Source: CBFHOS01 sp965657645
Lineage (GTDB): Bacteria; Pseudomonadota; Alphaproteobacteria; Puniceispirillales; Puniceispirillaceae
Direction: 5' to 3'
NCBI GenBank assembly: GCA_965657645.1
Contig: CBFHOS010000036.1
Location: forward strand, 1 to 15,503
DNA length: 15,503 nt
Numbering within the stretch: position 1 is the first letter of the stretch; every line of letters begins with the position of its first letter. Shown in pieces: positions 12,969-15,503 of the stretch. The position numbers were made by a program, and so were the translations under genes. The notes beneath the pieces are model-generated. The model ran no database searches, was not told the origin of the DNA, and worked only from the letters and a program-made list of their open reading frames with translations.

Positions 12969-14597
12969 ATGTCAGATAAAAAAATGTATATGCACCAATC
13001 CATCGCACAGTCCGTGCGCGATCATGGCATTGAGACCATGTTTGGCTTGGTGGGCGACGCCAACCTTTTCATGGCAAACCACTTTGTTAACGGATGCGGT
13101 GGAACGATGGTTCCTGCAGCCCACGAGGGCGGCACAGTTCTGATGGCTCAGGCCTACACGCAAGTCACTGGAAACGTCGGCGTTGCGACAGTGACCCAAG
13201 GCCCGGGCCTGACAAATTGCTTTACGGCCCTTAGGGAAGGCGTGGTTGCCCGTCGGTCTATGGTCCTTTTGTGCGGTGATACGCCTGTGACAGCCCCGTT
13301 TCATCCCCAGAATATTGACCAGCGCGAGGTCGTAAAAGCCACTGGTGCAGGGTTCGAGCAGGTGAAATCTCCCGAAACGGCTGCACGGGATGTCGCGACT
13401 GCATTCTACCGCGCCCGCAAGGAAAGACGACCCATTGTTGTGAATATCCCCTCTGATTTCATGTGGTCAGAAGTGGAGTATGAGACAGTTATCTTCCCAT
13501 TTCACGAAGCCGCGACTGTCATAACCGAAGGCCCCGTTCATGAAGAAGCCATAGGAATGATAGCTTCCGCAAAGCGGCCTTTGATCCTTGCTGGAGCGGG
13601 CGCAGTCGGGGCCAAGGACAAGTTAATCGCGCTCGCCGAAAGATTGGAGGCACCGCTGGCAACAACGTTGAAGGGCACCGGCTTGTTCGCAGGTCACCCC
13701 AACAATATTGGCTACTTCGGCACTTTGAGCACTTCTGAAGCCCTTGACGTTATCGGGGCTGCCGATTGCATCATTGCCTTTGGTGCATGGATGCATTTCC
13801 TGACGACAGATCGTGGCGTGTTGCTAAAAGGAAAGCGCGTTATCCAAGTTAACAACAGTCAGTCCGACATAGGCACCTTCTACCAGCCTGATGCGGTCCT
13901 GATCGCGGATTCTGGCCAAACCGCTGACAACATTCTGTATTGGATGGACGAAGCAGAGGTGGTTCCCTCGGGATTTGCCAAGGAACTGCCTGCGCACGAT
14001 ATTGCAGCACACCCGAAGGGAAATCCAGAGGCGTCCTCCGATGGACGCATCAACCTTGAATATGCTCTTGATCGTTTGAACGAGACACTGCCTGAGAACC
14101 GGATCATGCTCACAGATGGGGGGCGCTATATTACAGAAGTTTGGTGCCGTGTGGGCGTGCCCGATCCCAATAGTTTCCATATGAGCGATAACTTTGCAGC
14201 TATTGGACAAGGCATGCAGCAAGCGATTGGCGCGGCCCATGGCGATCCGTCCCGGCCAGTTGTTCTCTTTATGGGGGACGGAGGTTTCATGATGGGCGGC
14301 GCGAACGAGTTCAACACTGCTGTGCGAACGGGCTGTGATCTTATTGTGATTATCTGCAACGATTCAGCCTATGGCGCCGAGCATATTCAGATGTTGGATC
14401 GGGACATGGATCCAGCGCTCACCGAATTTGAATGGCCTTGTTTCGCAGATGTATCCAAATCCCTTGGCGGACAAGGCGTGGAAGTGACGTCGCCCGCAGA
14501 GCTTGAAGTTGCGATCAAAGCAATCCACGCTCGGACAGGGCCAATTATTGTGGACCTGAAACTTGACCCGAACAAAGTGCCACGTATGCGTATGTGA
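12969..14597 (+). CDS. Thiamine-diphosphate enzyme, acetolactate synthase-like
   Basis: A 542-residue ThDP-dependent decarboxylase/carboligase with the three usual domains: pyrimidine-binding (about 1-170), central (about 190-320, LILAGAGAVGAKDKL) and pyrophosphate-binding (about 360-530). E53 in AAHEGG is the conserved activating glutamate. The metal/diphosphate motif is GDGGFMMGG to ICND (around 435-465). The TQGPGLTN loop (76-83) is like acetolactate-synthase-type members. Benzoylformate decarboxylase has Ser and His at the positions where I read D30 and Q77, so it is not a standard one. Substrate probably a 2-oxo acid or aldehyde; alternatives include acetolactate synthase-like, sulfoacetaldehyde acetyltransferase-like or aldehyde-ligase activity. 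I chose the ATG at 12969 (AGGA 8 bases upstream, protein MSDKKMYMHQS); an in-frame GTG at 12837 would add a 44-residue non-conserved leader. It could use the 2-oxo acid made by the FMN dehydrogenase upstream (inference). Confidence 0.9.
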   Translation: MSDKKMYMHQSIAQSVRDHGIETMFGLVGDANLFMANHFVNGCGGTMVPAAHEGGTVLMAQAYTQVTGNVGVATVTQGPGLTNCFTALREGVVARRSMVLLCGDTPVTAPFHPQNIDQREVVKATGAGFEQVKSPETAARDVATAFYRARKERRPIVVNIPSDFMWSEVEYETVIFPFHEAATVITEGPVHEEAIGMIASAKRPLILAGAGAVGAKDKLIALAERLEAPLATTLKGTGLFAGHPNNIGYFGTLSTSEALDVIGAADCIIAFGAWMHFLTTDRGVLLKGKRVIQVNNSQSDIGTFYQPDAVLIADSGQTADNILYWMDEAEVVPSGFAKELPAHDIAAHPKGNPEASSDGRINLEYALDRLNETLPENRIMLTDGGRYITEVWCRVGVPDPNSFHMSDNFAAIGQGMQQAIGAAHGDPSRPVVLFMGDGGFMMGGANEFNTAVRTGCDLIVIICNDSAYGAEHIQMLDRDMDPALTEFEWPCFADVSKSLGGQGVEVTSPAELEVAIKAIHARTGPIIVDLKLDPNKVPRMRM

Positions 14598-14759
14598 CGG
14601 CCACGTTTGTAGTTGTGGATAGAGCGAGATGCATTGGCAAATATCAGGCAATAGCGACATGCGTAAACCGATCAAAGAAAAACGATGCACGCACCCCAAT
14701 GGATATGAGCGGCGCAGGGGGTGTCCGCCGTGGCCTTTCACCCAGCAGGCAACACTGAA
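14598..14759. other. Intergenic gap before the AbrB-family gene
   Basis: This stretch has no coding signal I trust. A GC-rich short stem, CGGCG (14710-14714) with CGCCG (14726-14730), brackets an AGGGGG that could be a ribosome binding site for an upstream GTG start at 14730. No terminator with a T run is seen, so cotranscription of the next gene with the ThDP gene is possible but unproven. Confidence 0.3.
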
Positions 14760-15503
14760 ATGGCTATGAAGAAATATCTACAATTGGCCGTGATCCTCGG
14801 GTCGGGGACGGTTGGCGCATTGCTGGCGCAGTGGCTCGGATTGCCGATCCCTTTCCTGCTTGGCAGCATGGCGATGTCGGCAACAGTTTCACTGACTACA
14901 TTTTCCCGCACTGGTGAACGGCTGTGGTTTCCGGCCCGTCTGCGCCATGTCTTCATCGCCGTCATTGGCATTATGATCGGAACGACTTTCAACGCTGATG
15001 CGCTGAACGCCGCTTCTGACCTTGCCATCACTTTGCCCGCCATGGTGTTATTTTTAGCAATTGCGCAAATCGTCAACTTTGGAATATTCCGTCGGATCGG
15101 TGGGTTTGACAGCGTCACGGCGAAATACGCTGCCATGCCCGGTGGCCTGATCGAAGCGGTTTCACTGGGTGAAAAAGCGGGCGGTGATGTGGAGGCGCTC
15201 AGCCTCCAGCATTTTGTTAGAATCGTCTTGGTGATTGTTTCGGTACCCCTGCTTTTTCAGTTGTTCACGGGTGAAATCGTCGGCAGTGCAGCCGGAAAAA
15301 CGCTGGAAAGGGCCGCCGCTGAGTGGCAGGATTGGATGCTGTTTTCTGTCTTGATGCCAATCGGCATTATGCTCGGCTCTTTACTAAAACTTCCTGCCGG
15401 TCCTCTAATAGGCCCTTTGGTTTTGACGGCTATCTTTCAGGCCACCGGCGTTATTGATTTGAATGGCCCTGACATGCTGGTCAGTGTTGCACAATTGGTG
15501 GTC
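14760..15503 (+). CDS. AbrB-family (PF05145-type) membrane protein, partial
   Basis: The frame is open from 14760 to the right edge (248 codons, no stop), so the 3' end is missing. The protein is an integral membrane protein: helices near residues 8-24, 30-46 (LPIPFLLGSMAMSATVSL), 61-77, 87-108, 150-170, about 190-205 and 215-235. The motif YAAMPGGLIEAVSLGEKAG followed by LQHFVRIVLVIVSVPLL is the signature of the bacterial AbrB/'ammonia monooxygenase'-like membrane family with an internal duplication, usually about 350 residues, often annotated misleadingly as a regulator. Its molecular role is poorly known; a transport function is suspected for the family. Start choice is uncertain: ATG 14760 or 14766 give the usual N-terminus, while in-frame GTG codons at 14721 and 14730 are also open. 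Its position at the end of a catabolic series suggests export or uptake of a product, which is inference. Confidence 0.85.
   Translation, partial: MAMKKYLQLAVILGSGTVGALLAQWLGLPIPFLLGSMAMSATVSLTTFSRTGERLWFPARLRHVFIAVIGIMIGTTFNADALNAASDLAITLPAMVLFLAIAQIVNFGIFRRIGGFDSVTAKYAAMPGGLIEAVSLGEKAGGDVEALSLQHFVRIVLVIVSVPLLFQLFTGEIVGSAAGKTLERAAAEWQDWMLFSVLMPIGIMLGSLLKLPAGPLIGPLVLTAIFQATGVIDLNGPDMLVSVAQLVV

Noticed and set aside
12969..14597. Naming the ThDP enzyme benzoylformate decarboxylase (mdlC) and the dehydrogenase mdlB
   Set aside because: The context is suggestive, but the Ser and His expected in benzoylformate decarboxylase seem to be missing, and the FMN family residues do not separate mandelate from lactate or glycolate.
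14738..15136. 132-codon minus-strand frame near the right edge
   Set aside because: It is antisense to the AbrB-family membrane protein, whose plus-strand translation shows regular membrane helices and the family motif.

Overview
The window looks like an accessory catabolic region from an alphaproteobacterium, most likely a marine Rhodobacteraceae (roseobacter) lineage. The reasons are moderately high GC in the genes, a tripartite tricarboxylate transporter (TTT) of the type abundant in that group, tightly overlapping operons, and proteins of roseobacter character. The assignment is by recognition only, because no search could be run.

Layout. Bases 1-400 are AT-rich and hold no convincing gene. 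Bases 401-844 (minus) hold a degraded fragment that resembles the C-terminal part of an arylsulfotransferase; it begins directly behind the stop codon of the next gene. A minus-strand operon then reads tctC (5532-4582), tctB (4523-3957), tctA (3957-2365) and sulfatase A (2368-845). It encodes a periplasmic solute-binding protein, the small and large membrane subunits of a TTT importer, and a cytoplasmic sulfatase. Diverging from it is a plus-strand series: a MarR-type regulator (5641-6114), sulfatase B (6114-7532), an MBL-fold hydrolase (7540-8388), sulfatase C (8543-10072, a close paralogue of A), an FMN-dependent 2-hydroxy-acid dehydrogenase (10076-11212), sulfatase/phosphonate-monoester-hydrolase-like enzyme D (11214-12818), a thiamine-diphosphate enzyme (12969-14597) and an AbrB-family membrane protein that runs off the right edge (from about 14760). 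The 109-bp gap between tctC and the regulator carries an 18-bp dyad, GTCAACAATATAGTTGAC, which overlaps a plausible promoter for the regulator and is the obvious candidate operator.

How it may work (inference). All four sulfatase-type enzymes have a C-x-P-x-R motif for formylglycine formation and no signal peptide. Substrate is therefore probably captured in the periplasm by TctC, imported by TctAB and hydrolysed in the cytoplasm. A released 2-hydroxy acid could be oxidised to a 2-oxo acid by the FMN enzyme and decarboxylated or ligated by the ThDP enzyme. That order (ester hydrolysis, hydroxy-acid oxidation, ThDP chemistry) resembles the mandelate pathway with desulfation in front. The substrate cannot be read from the sequence. 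The combination of several sulfatases, TTT transporter, hydroxy-acid dehydrogenase, ThDP enzyme and MarR regulator is the most interesting candidate for an undescribed system here. No formylglycine-generating enzyme, tRNA, rRNA, CRISPR array or intact transposase is visible.
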